A stretch of DNA of 64,000 bases. Origin: Cryptomeria japonica (Eukaryota > Streptophyta > Pinopsida > Cupressales > Cupressaceae). Each line of letters starts with the position of its first letter. Position 1 is the first letter of the stretch. The stretch lies in assembly GCF_030272615.1 (NCBI RefSeq), contig NC_081406.1:232118396-232182395 (forward strand), read 5' to 3'. The notes beneath the pieces are model-generated. The model was given only the letters and a program-made list of their open reading frames with translations. It was not told the DNA's origin and did no database searches. The position numbers and the translations under genes are program-made. Positions 55,413 to 64,000 of the stretch are shown piece by piece.

Positions 55413-55598
55413 GCAGGCAAATGAAAAATTATTGTTTTCTCTGATTCCTACAGGTGCAAGGAAGAAACTATTGGATAATTTTTGGGAGAGCTATCGGTAA
55501 GGAATTGCAGGCAAATGAAAAATTATTGTTTTCTCTGATTTCTACAGGTGCAAGGAAGAAACTATTGGATAATTTTTGGGAGAGCTATCAATAAGGAA
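55413..55598. repeat. 93-bp tandem duplication
   Basis: Two nearly identical copies of a unit starting TTGCAGGCAAATGAAAAATT and ending GGGAGAGCTATC. They differ mainly at C/T and G/A transitions. Confidence 0.92.
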
Positions 55599-57045
55599 AA
55601 AATAGATACTGAGATTGGGACGCCATTATAAGGTTTTCATTGAAGTTTGTTTTCTAGGCGTAAGGAAACTCACCTAAGTTTGGACGTTGGACATTGTTTG
55701 TTGGGGTGATCACACTCAAACTTCTTGGCATTGCATTGAGTGCTGGTTTGTGGCGTTCGTGGTGGCATTGAAACTGGTCGCTGCCATTTATGGGGGTGGC
55801 GTGAGGCCTGCAGCAAGACATTTGAAGCTGGAAGAGGACGTGGGGAGCTTGGGAGTGCTTCCTATAGATGGCGCGAACCCTTGGAGATTTCCAAGCAAGT
55901 TGGAGGCTTGGCATGGGAATTGATGATGAGAAAATGTGTTATTAGTCCATTGAATGACCTGGATGTATAAGGTCAGATTTATATCTGTTATTTCTTCTAT
56001 GCTGATGCTCAGAACAGGAAGTGTAATCTTCATTTTTGTTCATAATAATCATTTGGAATAAAATGTTAGATGTCAATGTATTTCCTTAAAGTGTATAAAT
56101 ATTATGTAACGGAAATTTGTTCAAAACCTTAAGGAATGTTAATCCAAAGCATTGCAATCTGAAAACTCTTTAGCAAGTTTGCACATTAACTGTTTGGCAA
56201 AATGTCCATACGATAAAACTATGAAAGGTGGCAAAAATCTTGCATAGAAAATTGGGTCAGATCATTACAATTTATCAACAATATAAGCTTCCATTGCCAT
56301 AATGCAACTTACTTCTCATCCCAGTACCTTTAGCTTTTCTGGGTTTCCTTCAGGACTTCTCTTTCCTTTGACAATTTCTTGTCAAAATAATGCAAGTACA
56401 GAAGCAACATGTTGGATCAGCAGCAACTCAGGTACATAGACGGTTTGTGACAAGCAGTAAGAAGGACATTTAGATCAGTCTGCATTCTGGAGCAGTAATA
56501 TCCTCTTTGCTCCTTTATTTTCTTGACCGCCTCTTTGCTTGACCTTATCTCCTCTTTAAGGACTGTTTTCAGCTCTCAGAACATCTTCCCTTTTACAATC
56601 TCCATCAAAAATGTCCAAATGCATCTCCAGGATCTTTATTTTCTTCTTATTTTCTTGCAGGTACAGCAGTAAGTTAAATCTAGGATCTTTAAGTTTGCAG
56701 AGCTTATCAGCTTGATTCAACCATCTTTACTGCACCAAAGACAACAAAACATCATATTCCTCAACAATCTACATAACCAAACTTTGACAGAAAAAACCTT
56801 GTCAATATATAGCATTTCTATCTCTGTATTCTATCTATAAACCATATCAATTTGGAAACAGCACCCAATTTGATTCTTCCATTCCTGCAGTATTTCTTTC
56901 AATTGCCCTTGGACTGTCCATTCATCTTTAATTCGCTTGTATGGTAGTCTTGTACAGCCATTTAATGATTTGACCACATTTGAATGTCTGACAGCCCTAG
57001 GGTCTGTTATGAGAGTCCCACTAGGTGATGAGTCAACAGTCATCC
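55599..57045. other. unassigned host sequence
   Basis: A GC-richer patch at 55690-55925 holds a 78-codon plus-strand ORF (residues such as WGDHTQTSWHCIECW) that I cannot assign; it could be an exon of a degraded gene. The right half repeats words like CTGACAGCC and GTTATGAGAGTCC. These recur at 59.3-60.0 and 62.4-63.2 kb, suggesting one older sequence interrupted twice. Confidence 0.35.
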
Positions 57046-57583
57046 TGATCAGAAATAAGTCAGAGTATTAAATATCTTAATCTTTAATTAATATTTGTTT
57101 TCATTATTTCATAGAAATGTAATAACCTTTCAATACTGGATTGTCTTTTTGACGTCCGATGAGGACATAAATGTAGTGGCTGTTCAGCTTCTTTGAAAGC
57201 TTATAAATAAGCCCAATTCGAATCCAATTGCAGGGAGTTAGAGAGTTATAGAGTTACAGAGCTACAGGCATACAACTCTTAGGATGAGTTTGCAAAGCTA
57301 TGACATTTTGTATCAGCTCTCATGAAATCCACAGGCATACGCTCCTTCACAAGATTGCCTAACTTGTACGGGCTCGGGCATACAACTCTTTTTCACAGAG
57401 TTTGCCCAAATTGGATAGATTCAAGGGCATACAACTCTCTTTCACAGAGTTTGCCAAAAATTGTATGGTTCTTACATATTTTCAATGAAATGAATTTTTT
57501 TTGTATATGATTTATTATGTGTTTACAATACCACCAATTTTGCTTTGGGTATTGTCCTCTGAATTGACAAAATAATTCAGACA
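57046..57583 (+). repeat. 5' LTR (538 bp) of the 2.2-kb element
   Basis: TATAAATA at 57202-57209. Two full 48-bp hairpin-forming units at about 57376 and 57425, preceded by more diverged relatives. Confidence 0.9.
57202..57209 (+). promoter_or_regulatory. LTR TATA box (left)
   Basis: TATAAATA in GAAAGCTTATAAATAAGCCC, also present in the right LTR at 58776-58783. Confidence 0.65.
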
Positions 57584-57585
57584 AG

Positions 57586-57598
57586 TGGTATCAGAGCC
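57586..57598 (+). promoter_or_regulatory. primer-binding site of the 2.2-kb element
   Basis: TGGTATCAGAGCC, initiator tRNA-Met complement, two bases after the LTR. Confidence 0.9.
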
Positions 57599-57967
57599 AG
57601 GTTTGATCATTTTAGGTGCATCTACAGGGTGCCTTCTTTGGCATCTAGTTGACTCTAATCATTTCTCAATTTACAGTATGGTGTCTCTAGAATAAGTTCA
57701 AAACTGGTGAGCCCACCATTAATAAGGAGCATTTCTTTCCACGTCCATGTCAGTCATCTCACAAGACAACATTCTTGTTCCTGTCATGAAATTAGACTTC
57801 TCAAGTCAGGGCAACCGAAGATTTGAAAATGAGGTAATGTCCATTGGTATCATGTAAATCTGGTTTGTTTCATAGGCTTATGTGTAGAGGGAGAAGATTG
57901 GTGACTGTTGGCTGTCCGGCAAACGTTTTGCCTTCTAAACTATAGACTGTACCTGTATTATAGACTT

Positions 57968-58252
57968 TCAACTGTAAGATCTTTTGCAACCAAGCATAGA
58001 TTCTAACACATGTTGAAAAGCAAGTACCTCATTACCAAGTTTTTGTGGATTGCTAAACTGCTGCAAACTATCAAAAATAATATCATTTGTAAGATAAATC
58101 ACATGCAAAGGTGCTGCCATTTGTACACGTCGAAAATACAGCCATTGATGGCCTTTCTTTCTCTCAAATTTTCCAAGAAATATTTTAGAGCGGTGGACTT
58201 GCCAAGGATTGGAACTTCCATCTACATAATTCCAAATAAATTGTGGGTACAC
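57968..58252 (-). pseudogene. possible captured fragment of a CID-domain (CTD-interacting) protein gene
   Basis: The minus-strand ORF reads APLHVIYLTNDIIFDSLQ, then PQKLGNEVLAFQHVLESML. This resembles the helical core of CID domains (pattern HxxYLxNDIxFxSLQ ... ExLAFxxVL), which bind the RNA polymerase II tail or act in splicing-linked proteins. The N-terminal third (YPQFIWNYVDGSSNPWQ) is not recognised and the frame ends at 57968. It lies inside an LTR element in antisense orientation, as expected for a transduplicated host exon. I rely on pattern memory only. Confidence 0.4.
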
Positions 58253-58627
58253 ATTCTGAACCAGACTGGCTGGTGGTTTTATTTATTGCTTCCCAAGATG
58301 ATGCCTGACATGTCACACATTAATGTGACTATAGAGTGGAGGAAGAGCGCCTACTTCAATCTCCCTTACCCAGGTGAATAAAAATGAACAGTAGCATTTT
58401 GGACTCTATTTCTGCCTACACAAGGAGGCCGTGTCAAGATTGAATCAGTGTTTTTAAAGCAGTGATCCTGATTATTGGTGGAATCAAACAGCTTTTAACA
58501 CCTTCAGACTCTTGGTTAAAGGAATTTGTAGCAGAGGCTCTCATCTAGCACCTTCAAGCTGCATGGAAGGATTTTATTTGGAAGATGATCGAGCAATGGG
58601 GCCTATTGCCTTTCAAGAAGGGAGTAA

Positions 58628-59254
58628 TGATCAGAAATACGTTAGAGTATTAAATTTCTTAATCTTTAATTAATTTTTGTTTTCATATAAATGTAATAAC
58701 CTTTCAATACTGGATTGTCTTTTTGACTTTCGATGAGGACATAAATGTAGTGGCTGTTCAGCTTCTTTGAAAGCTTATAAATAAGCCCAATTCGAATCCA
58801 ATTGCAGGGAGGTAGAGAGTTATAGAGTTACAAAGCTACAAGCATACAACTCTTAGGATGAGTTTGCAAAGCTATGACATTTTGTATCAGCTCTCATGAA
58901 GTTCATAGGCATACGCTCCTTCACAAGATTGCCTAACTTGTACGGGCTCGGGCATACAACTCTTTTTCACAGAGTTTGCCCAAATTGGATAGATTTCGGG
59001 CATACAACTCTCTTTTATAGAGCTTGCCCAAATTGGATGAATTCCGGGCATACAACTCTCTTTCATAGAGTTTGTCCAAATTGGATAGATTCAAGGGCAT
59101 ACAACTCTCTTTCACAGAGTTTGCCAAAAATTGTATGGTTCTTACATATTTTCAGTGAAATGAATTTTTTTTTTATATGATTTATTATGTGTTTACAATA
59201 CCACCAATTCTGTTTTGGGTATTGTCCTCTGAATTGACAAAATAATTCAGATCA
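58628..59254 (+). repeat. 3' LTR (627 bp) of the 2.2-kb element
   Basis: Same ends and TATA box as the left LTR but with four 48-bp units (58950, 58998, 59046, 59095) instead of two, which explains most of the length difference. Confidence 0.9.
58950..59140 (+). repeat. four 48-bp hairpin units in the 3' LTR
   Basis: Unit: GGGCA, TAC, AACTCT, CTTTCAC, AGAGTT, TGCCC, then AAATTGGATAGATTC. GGGCA pairs with TGCCC and AACTCT with AGAGTT, so each unit can fold into an 11-bp stem with a 3-base bulge and 7-base loop. It lies about 170 nt downstream of the TATA box, so it would be in the transcript. Confidence 0.88.
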
Positions 59255-59259
59255 CATCT

Positions 59260-60125
59260 AGTTGGTCTTCATCATCGGATCTTGACAGCATCCCTGTAAC
59301 TGTCTAAGACAACCTTTTTATTGGTGCAACAACCTTCAAACCAGAGTTATACCTGCTTTAAACCTGCTATGACAGGATTTTGCTTATAGCAGTTGATGTG
59401 ACTGTTCTAATGGTGTTCGTAGCAGCATTCTACTACTGTTATAATAGTCTTTGGAAGTTCATGGAGTGAGAGTCCTCATACTATGTGTTATGATACGCCT
59501 TTCAATTGTTATGACATTATTTTAACACCATAACACATAATAAGACCATCCTTTCTTCTTTTCACTGGTGGTCTTGAGAGGCTGATACCAGCTATTTTGC
59601 TGTTCTTGATGTTGTTATAGCAGTCCTCTTACTGCTTATGACTGTATTCTAGGTCCTTTGGGATCCCCTCTACAATGATTGTTCTAACGTTTATCCCAAT
59701 ATTAGACATGACTTTCAACATGATGATCTTCTTACTGCTGTCATGTGACGGTCCTTTGAACTTCATGACAATCCTCATAATGTAGAGCATAGCTTGGAGT
59801 GTTGACATGATAGTTTTCCTTTGTCAAGAAAGTGTCTCAGCAACAAACAGTCCCTGACTACTATAGCAGTCCTTTCATGAATGGCGTGTGATAATCAGGT
59901 AATGATTTGTGGTTGTCCAAATGATTTCCATGAATTTCTTCTTTAAATTGATCTCCATCTACTTAGTTTGGTGACAATTATGGTTGTTCGTTGGTAATTT
60001 TTTCGCTGATAACGTGTTATATAATGAAACAACTCCTTTGCTTACATAACCTGACCGTATGGCTTCACACTTGGCAGAATACTCCCTAAAAGACTGCCCT
60101 ATGTATTTGCTTTGACCATATATCA
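59260..60125. other. unassigned host sequence with a recurring TAGCAGT/TGACAGT vocabulary
   Basis: Short phrases such as TATAGCAGTCC, CTATGACAGG and ATGACAATCC recur irregularly. No ORF. The same style of sequence resumes at about 62.43 kb beyond the hAT derivative. Confidence 0.35.
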
Positions 60126-60279
60126 CATACTCGGACTCGGAGAGTACTTGGCAAGCCCAAATTTTTTGACTTGGCAAAAACTCGGTGAAAATTTGGCAAA
60201 AACTCGGCAACTTAAAAAGTACTATAGTTTCTTATAAAAACACATTTTTTGTTGTTGAAAAATTCAATTAAAAAATGTA

Positions 60280-60612
60280 TCAAATGAACCTAAAAACTAT
60301 GAGGAAGTTAGGAGCAATGGCTTCTCGTATGGCTGCCAATTGCCTTGACCTCTTCGATTTTTTTTTATCTAGTGCTCTAAGGAGCGCTATCACCTTTTGT
60401 TTGACCTCTTTAGGAGCTTTTGGACATGGCACGACATCACAAGAAGGAATGCGTGCAAGATGGTGTATGAGGCGATTGATGTCTCCACTATGTTTCTTCA
60501 TGCACCACGTACAAATAACTGTCCTTGGTACCGGTCCCATTATGGCATGTTTCGAAGTGAGGTCATGATTTGCACTTGCAAAGTTCAAAGTAGATGTGGA
60601 GCCAGATGCCAT
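60280..60612 (-). pseudogene. hAT BED zinc-finger exon
   Basis: The 110-residue ORF starts MASGSTSTLNF. It has CTWCMKKHSGDINRLIHHLARIP followed by PCPKAPKEVKQKVIALL, the C-x2-C ... H-x4-5-C spacing of the BED finger plus the VP-x-EV-x-K helix that follows it in plant hAT transposases. This domain binds the transposon ends. The rest of the transposase is absent, so the ORF is a remnant or a truncated repressor-like product. An intron may have followed. Confidence 0.6.
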
Positions 60613-60659
60613 TATGATTATAAATCAACCTACAACACATCAGTGAAAAAATAATATAA

Positions 60660-61400
60660 ACATTGAGCTAAAATTCTAAAGTTGTAAATAATTTTTATTT
60701 TTCATTAAATTTATTATATTTATGAGTTTAATTTATAAAAATAATAAACAATTTTAATTTTCTATATATATTACCTAGATAAATAATATATACATGATAA
60801 TTAATCTGAGTTTATAATTTTTAAAATTTACAATAATAAAATAATAAAAATTATATTTGAATCATATCACTATATATCTTATATTCTTAATAATTAATAT
60901 ATAAAATCCAATTTATAAATTTTTATATAAATATTTCATTTAAAATTATTATAAGTTTTTTTTCAATTATTGAGCTAATAATAGTTTTAACAAAATAATT
61001 ATTATAAGTGTTTTTTTTCAATTATTATTTTTAATTTTATATTATATTTTGGTTAGTAATTTTTTTTTGAATATGATAATATTGTAAAACCAATTTTAAG
61101 CAAAATTTGAATTTAAATAAAGTAATTTAAATAATATAGATTTAAAAAAAAAAAGAATAATCCATTTCAAAATTATAAAATCTAATTTATAAATTTTTAA
61201 ATAAATATTCCATTTAAAAATTATTATAAGTTTTTTTTCAATTATTTAAAAAAAAATTATATTATATTTTGATTAGTAATATTGTAAAACCGATTTTAAA
61301 GAAAAAGTTGAATTTGAATAAAATAATTTAGATATGCTTTTTTTTAGACAAATTGGTTGATGGCCAAATGCATGTCAACTATCTGAATATAATATGCCTC
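60660..61400. other. extremely AT-rich filler with an internal duplication
   Basis: No gene. Segments near 60905-61030 and 61160-61270 repeat (AAATCTAATTTATAAATTTT, AAGTTTTTTTTCAATTATT). Confidence 0.5.
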
Positions 61401-61407
61401 TAGACGT

Positions 61408-61579
61408 AAATATAACTAGTATACCTATATTTAAAAAATATATGTAAAGTAAATATAACTAGTATACCTATATTTAAGAAATATATGTAAAGTAAATATA
61501 ACTAGTTTACCTATATTTAAAAAATATATGTAAAGTAAATATAACTAGTTTACCTATATTTAAAAAATATATGTAAAGT
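61408..61579. repeat. 43-bp minisatellite, four copies
   Basis: Units start at 61408, 61451, 61494 and 61537: AAATATAACTAGTWTACC then TATATTTAAAAAATATATG, nearly identical. Confidence 0.95.
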
Positions 61580-62394
61580 CAATGGGCCCTTGGTCTACTG
61601 GTGAAGTTGAATGGCTCCAAATGAACCCAAACATGACATATTTCATGCATTCACCTGTCATTTGCATATCAAATTGTTTCAAAAATGGATTTTATTTTGA
61701 TGTCATTGTATATGCTTCTCAATATAAATATAAATATATTAATATAAATTAAAAACTTAAAAGTAGGACTTTTAAATAATAAATATTCCAATTTTCAATA
61801 ATATTTTATATATAATAATAATATTGTAATTGAAATATAATAGAACCTAAAATTTAATATATGCAAAAATTAATTATTTTAAAGTTTTATTAAAATTTTT
61901 TTTGAGTATGTACTTTTTTTCAAGGATTTTTTTTTTTATATATTCTGATTTTTCTTCAGTCACAGATTTTATAAAAGTAAATTTTGAGAAATCTATATTG
62001 TGTCGTAGTAGATTTCTCTATATTATGTAAGCTAAAGATTAATGAAAAAAACCTGATCAGGAAATTGATAGCGGAATTTGATCCTCGAATCGCCAAATCC
62101 AAGTTCGAACTGTTTTGTCGTCTGGGGTCGCGTTAGGATTCTAAAGGAGAAATCGCAGGTAAAAATTACTAAAAATCGAATCAAAACGCAGGTAAAATTG
62201 CGCCAAAACGCGTGTTTGACCGCCCCCACGAGTTAGGGTGTGATTTCTTGCTAGTATTTGCGTGGTTTTCGGCGATTTTATGCTATTTTTTCACGAGTTT
62301 TCTGCTACCTCCTAGCGTGAGTAAACCTACGAGTGCTCGGGAAAGGTTTTTCTGAGCAAATACTCACACACTCAGCGAGTACTCGCCGAGTTTG
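61580..62394. other. right part of the hAT derivative, no gene
   Basis: AT-rich until about 62040, then a CG-rich stretch with GCGAT, AAACGCG and CGCCCCC words that would be the promoter side of the minus-strand transposase gene. Confidence 0.35.
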
Positions 62395-63420
62395 CAAACT
62401 ATTGACAATCTAAAGTTAAACAACTTAAAACAACCCTATTTACCTATTTACTACTCATGATATCTATCATGACAGTGGTCAAGTGGTTTATGGTCGACTA
62501 TCGATGGCTATGACAGTTAATTGCTGACTGTAGGTAGGTGGTTTAGAAATATCGCTTAAGCACAGGAGTGTTTCGATAGTTTCCAGGTGAACCCTGACCA
62601 TAATCATTGATTGGTGTGATAATTTTACATGAAAATAGTCCTTCACTACCATTATGGCATCCCTAATGGCTACTATGACAGTTTGTCTCCTGTAATGAGA
62701 AGACCATTTTGAATCAAGTCCCAAATCGTCTTAGGGTATCTTCTCATAGTCATTTAATGCTGATCACTATCTTTACAAACTTATGAGATTATAAGAATGA
62801 CCAGACTTCCCTGTCAAATTCATTCTTGACAGTCCCTAGCCTAATGACAGCACTAGCAACATGATATCAAATGAAATGGCTTAATCCTTTTGACAACCCA
62901 TATCTACCAATTGCTCATGCAATCCCAGGAGGTCCATGCAAGTTCTTGGGTTTAGATAATGCTCCAAGTTAATGGCCATGATGTAATGATCAGATCATTG
63001 GCCTATTCAACTGTCCATTTAAATGCATGATAGTTGTTTGTTGACAAGATGATCTTACCATCACAGTCCCTTGAATGTTACCATGACTATTGTTATTGCT
63101 AACTGTGATAAATCTCTGATTCTAGCAATACGATTGTCTTTTATGACCCATTGACTGAATGTCCAGGACTTGGTGCTCTGATGACACATTTAGTTTTGGG
63201 TATATGAAACCCAATGGTCACATGACTGTTTGCCTTCCCGAGACTCTTCGTTTCATGCTTGAATAAATGTATAAATAGATGTGTATAGGCATGTACTGTA
63301 TATCGGCTAATAGATAAGATATCCTTGCTTGAGAGTGGACGTAGGCGATTGCTGAACGACTATAAATCGTGTCTTGTCTCTTGTCATCTCTTTAGTCACG
63401 CCTACTCCAATTCCTAGAAG
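62395..63420. other. unassigned host sequence
   Basis: Same CTATGACAGT-type wording as 59.3-60.1 kb. A plus-strand TATAAATA lies at 63270-63277 without an obvious gene after it. No ORF of note. Confidence 0.35.
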
Positions 63421-63429
63421 TAGACGCCT

Positions 63430-63959
63430 TTCACTTTTTCTTTCAATTCTTCAAAATTCAAACCATCTTCTTCACTCATTTCTTGTCCCAACAATTCTTC
63501 CAAAGACACAAGGATCTTTTATTGAATCCCCTTGATGGCTTCTTCTATCTTTTCACATTCTACCTTCACTCTGTCAAGTGTTGCCTTTATCATCATTAGG
63601 GACCTATACCAATGATGGAAGTCATATATATTTCCTTCCTCAATTACACCTTCTTGTATCAATGTTTGCATAAGAATACCTCTCAATACCCTGAGACGAG
63701 CAATCGTCATGTCTTGTCCCACCCAAAAATCTTCCCACTAGTTTTCCATACTATGGATTCTCCCTTTGAACAATGCCATTTCATCATACATCCATACCAA
63801 CCCTTGTAAAAACCCCTCTGCTTGCCTTGAGATGTTCTCTATCCACTTTCTCATTTTTTGATTTGAATTCCTCATGGCCTTGAGGTTTTCGAATAACTCC
63901 CATGGAATGGAAGGAGATGGGACAAATGTTTCATCCTCTTGTCTTACCGGTTTTGTCAA
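63430..63959 (-). pseudogene. coiled-coil ORF of unknown function at the window edge
   Basis: The minus strand reads a single frame from the right edge region (ATG 63959) with a TAG at 63738-63740 and a TAA at 63519-63521. The content is mostly charged helix: RNSNQKMRKWIENISRQAEG, RLRVLRGILMQTLIQEGVIE, DRVKVECEKIEEAIKGI, LEELLGQEMSEEDG. It resembles the C-terminal coiled-coil portions of ORFs A, B and C in style, with nonsense-only decay. Because the upstream part lies outside the window I cannot say whether it belongs to that family. Confidence 0.4.
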
Positions 63960-64000
63960 CCGTTGTATGAATTACTTCAATCTCATATTTTTTGCTTCCA

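Larger units (their letters stand above)
57046..59254 (+). mobile_element. short non-autonomous LTR element, 2.2 kb
   Basis: Two LTRs (57046-57583 and 58628-59254) begin TGATCAGAA and end TTCAGATCA (CAGACA in the left one). Primer site TGGTATCAGAGCC at 57586. Purine-rich AAGAAGGGAGTAA stands before the right LTR. Target duplication CATCC (57041-57045) and CATCT (59255-59259), four of five matching. The internal 1.04 kb has no retroviral gene but may hold a captured host-gene fragment on the minus strand. Confidence 0.9.
60126..62394 (-). mobile_element. deleted hAT element, minus orientation, ends approximate
   Basis: The left end CATACTCGGACTCGGAGAGT and the complement of the right end CAAACTCGGCGAGTACTCG are similar inverted termini beginning CA. 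Inside are a BED-finger exon on the minus strand, a CG-rich promoter-like flank at the right (62050-62300) and 1.3 kb of extremely AT-rich filler. The catalytic core is missing. No convincing 8-bp target duplication was found at the ends I propose. Confidence 0.5.

Noticed and set aside
60275-60654. Plus-strand ORFs opposite the BED finger
   Set aside because: The minus-strand reading has the zinc-finger spacing. The plus-strand readings have no recognisable motif.

Overview
The window is plant nuclear DNA. It contains Ty3/gypsy chromovirus retrotransposons primed by initiator-Met tRNA, plant-type hAT transposases, a late-embryogenesis-abundant (LEA) gene with a seed-type promoter, GT-AG introns and TATAAATA boxes. 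Gene density is close to zero, transposons are nested and old, and stop codons litter the retrotransposon frames. That fits a very large, slowly purged genome such as a conifer; the conifer assignment is inference. The only feature that looks like an ordinary host gene is the LEA/seed-maturation-protein gene at 21.26-22.90 kb, and it may itself be damaged.

Layout. 1-5.2 kb: 3' part of a chromovirus (copy 1: gag, protease, RT, RNase H, integrase, chromodomain, 3' LTR). 5.2-9.1 kb: a hAT transposon whose transposase stays in one frame but has six nonsense codons. 9.2-14.4 kb: a GCGA-motif-rich leader with a 0.7-kb tandem duplication, followed by ORF A, about 1,150 codons of unknown function. 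15.3-18.1 kb: an unassigned minus-strand ORF, minisatellites and the 3' end of a copia-like element. 18.13-18.68 kb: an LTR with TGTTGG/CCAACA ends. 18.69-18.99 kb: a hAT-type MITE with a perfect 8-bp target duplication. 21.2-22.9 kb: the LEA gene. 23-26 kb: tandem repeats. 25.8-26.5 kb: an antisense hAT fragment.

28.1-43.4 kb: a nested composite. The outer LTR element has a gag with four CCHC knuckles, no pol, a second unknown ORF of about 1,030 codons (ORF B), a polypurine tract and a 3' LTR. That LTR is split by a full-length chromovirus (copy 2, 34,734-42,660) with a near-perfect 5-bp target duplication. 43.7-47.4 kb: a diverged direct-repeat pair flanks a minus-strand third member of the unknown ORF family (ORF C). 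47.5-48.0 kb: a LINE ORF1-like zinc-knuckle remnant. 48.86-49.21 kb: a second, inverted copy of the MITE. 51.72-53.31 kb: a complete miniature LTR element (TRIM) carrying eleven tandem 41-bp hairpin units. 57.05-59.25 kb: another short non-autonomous LTR element, with hairpin-forming minisatellites in its LTRs and a possible captured host-gene fragment. 60.1-62.4 kb: a deleted hAT element that keeps a BED finger. At the right edge, a minus-strand coiled-coil ORF may be another member of the unknown family.

How it fits together. The mobile elements are non-functional but well enough preserved to order the insertions. Copy 2 is younger than the outer element, and the 57-kb and 60-kb elements interrupt one older stretch. 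The main candidates for something undescribed are the family of long unknown ORFs (A, B and C) associated with pol-less elements, and the two short LTR elements that have independently accumulated arrays of RNA-hairpin units.
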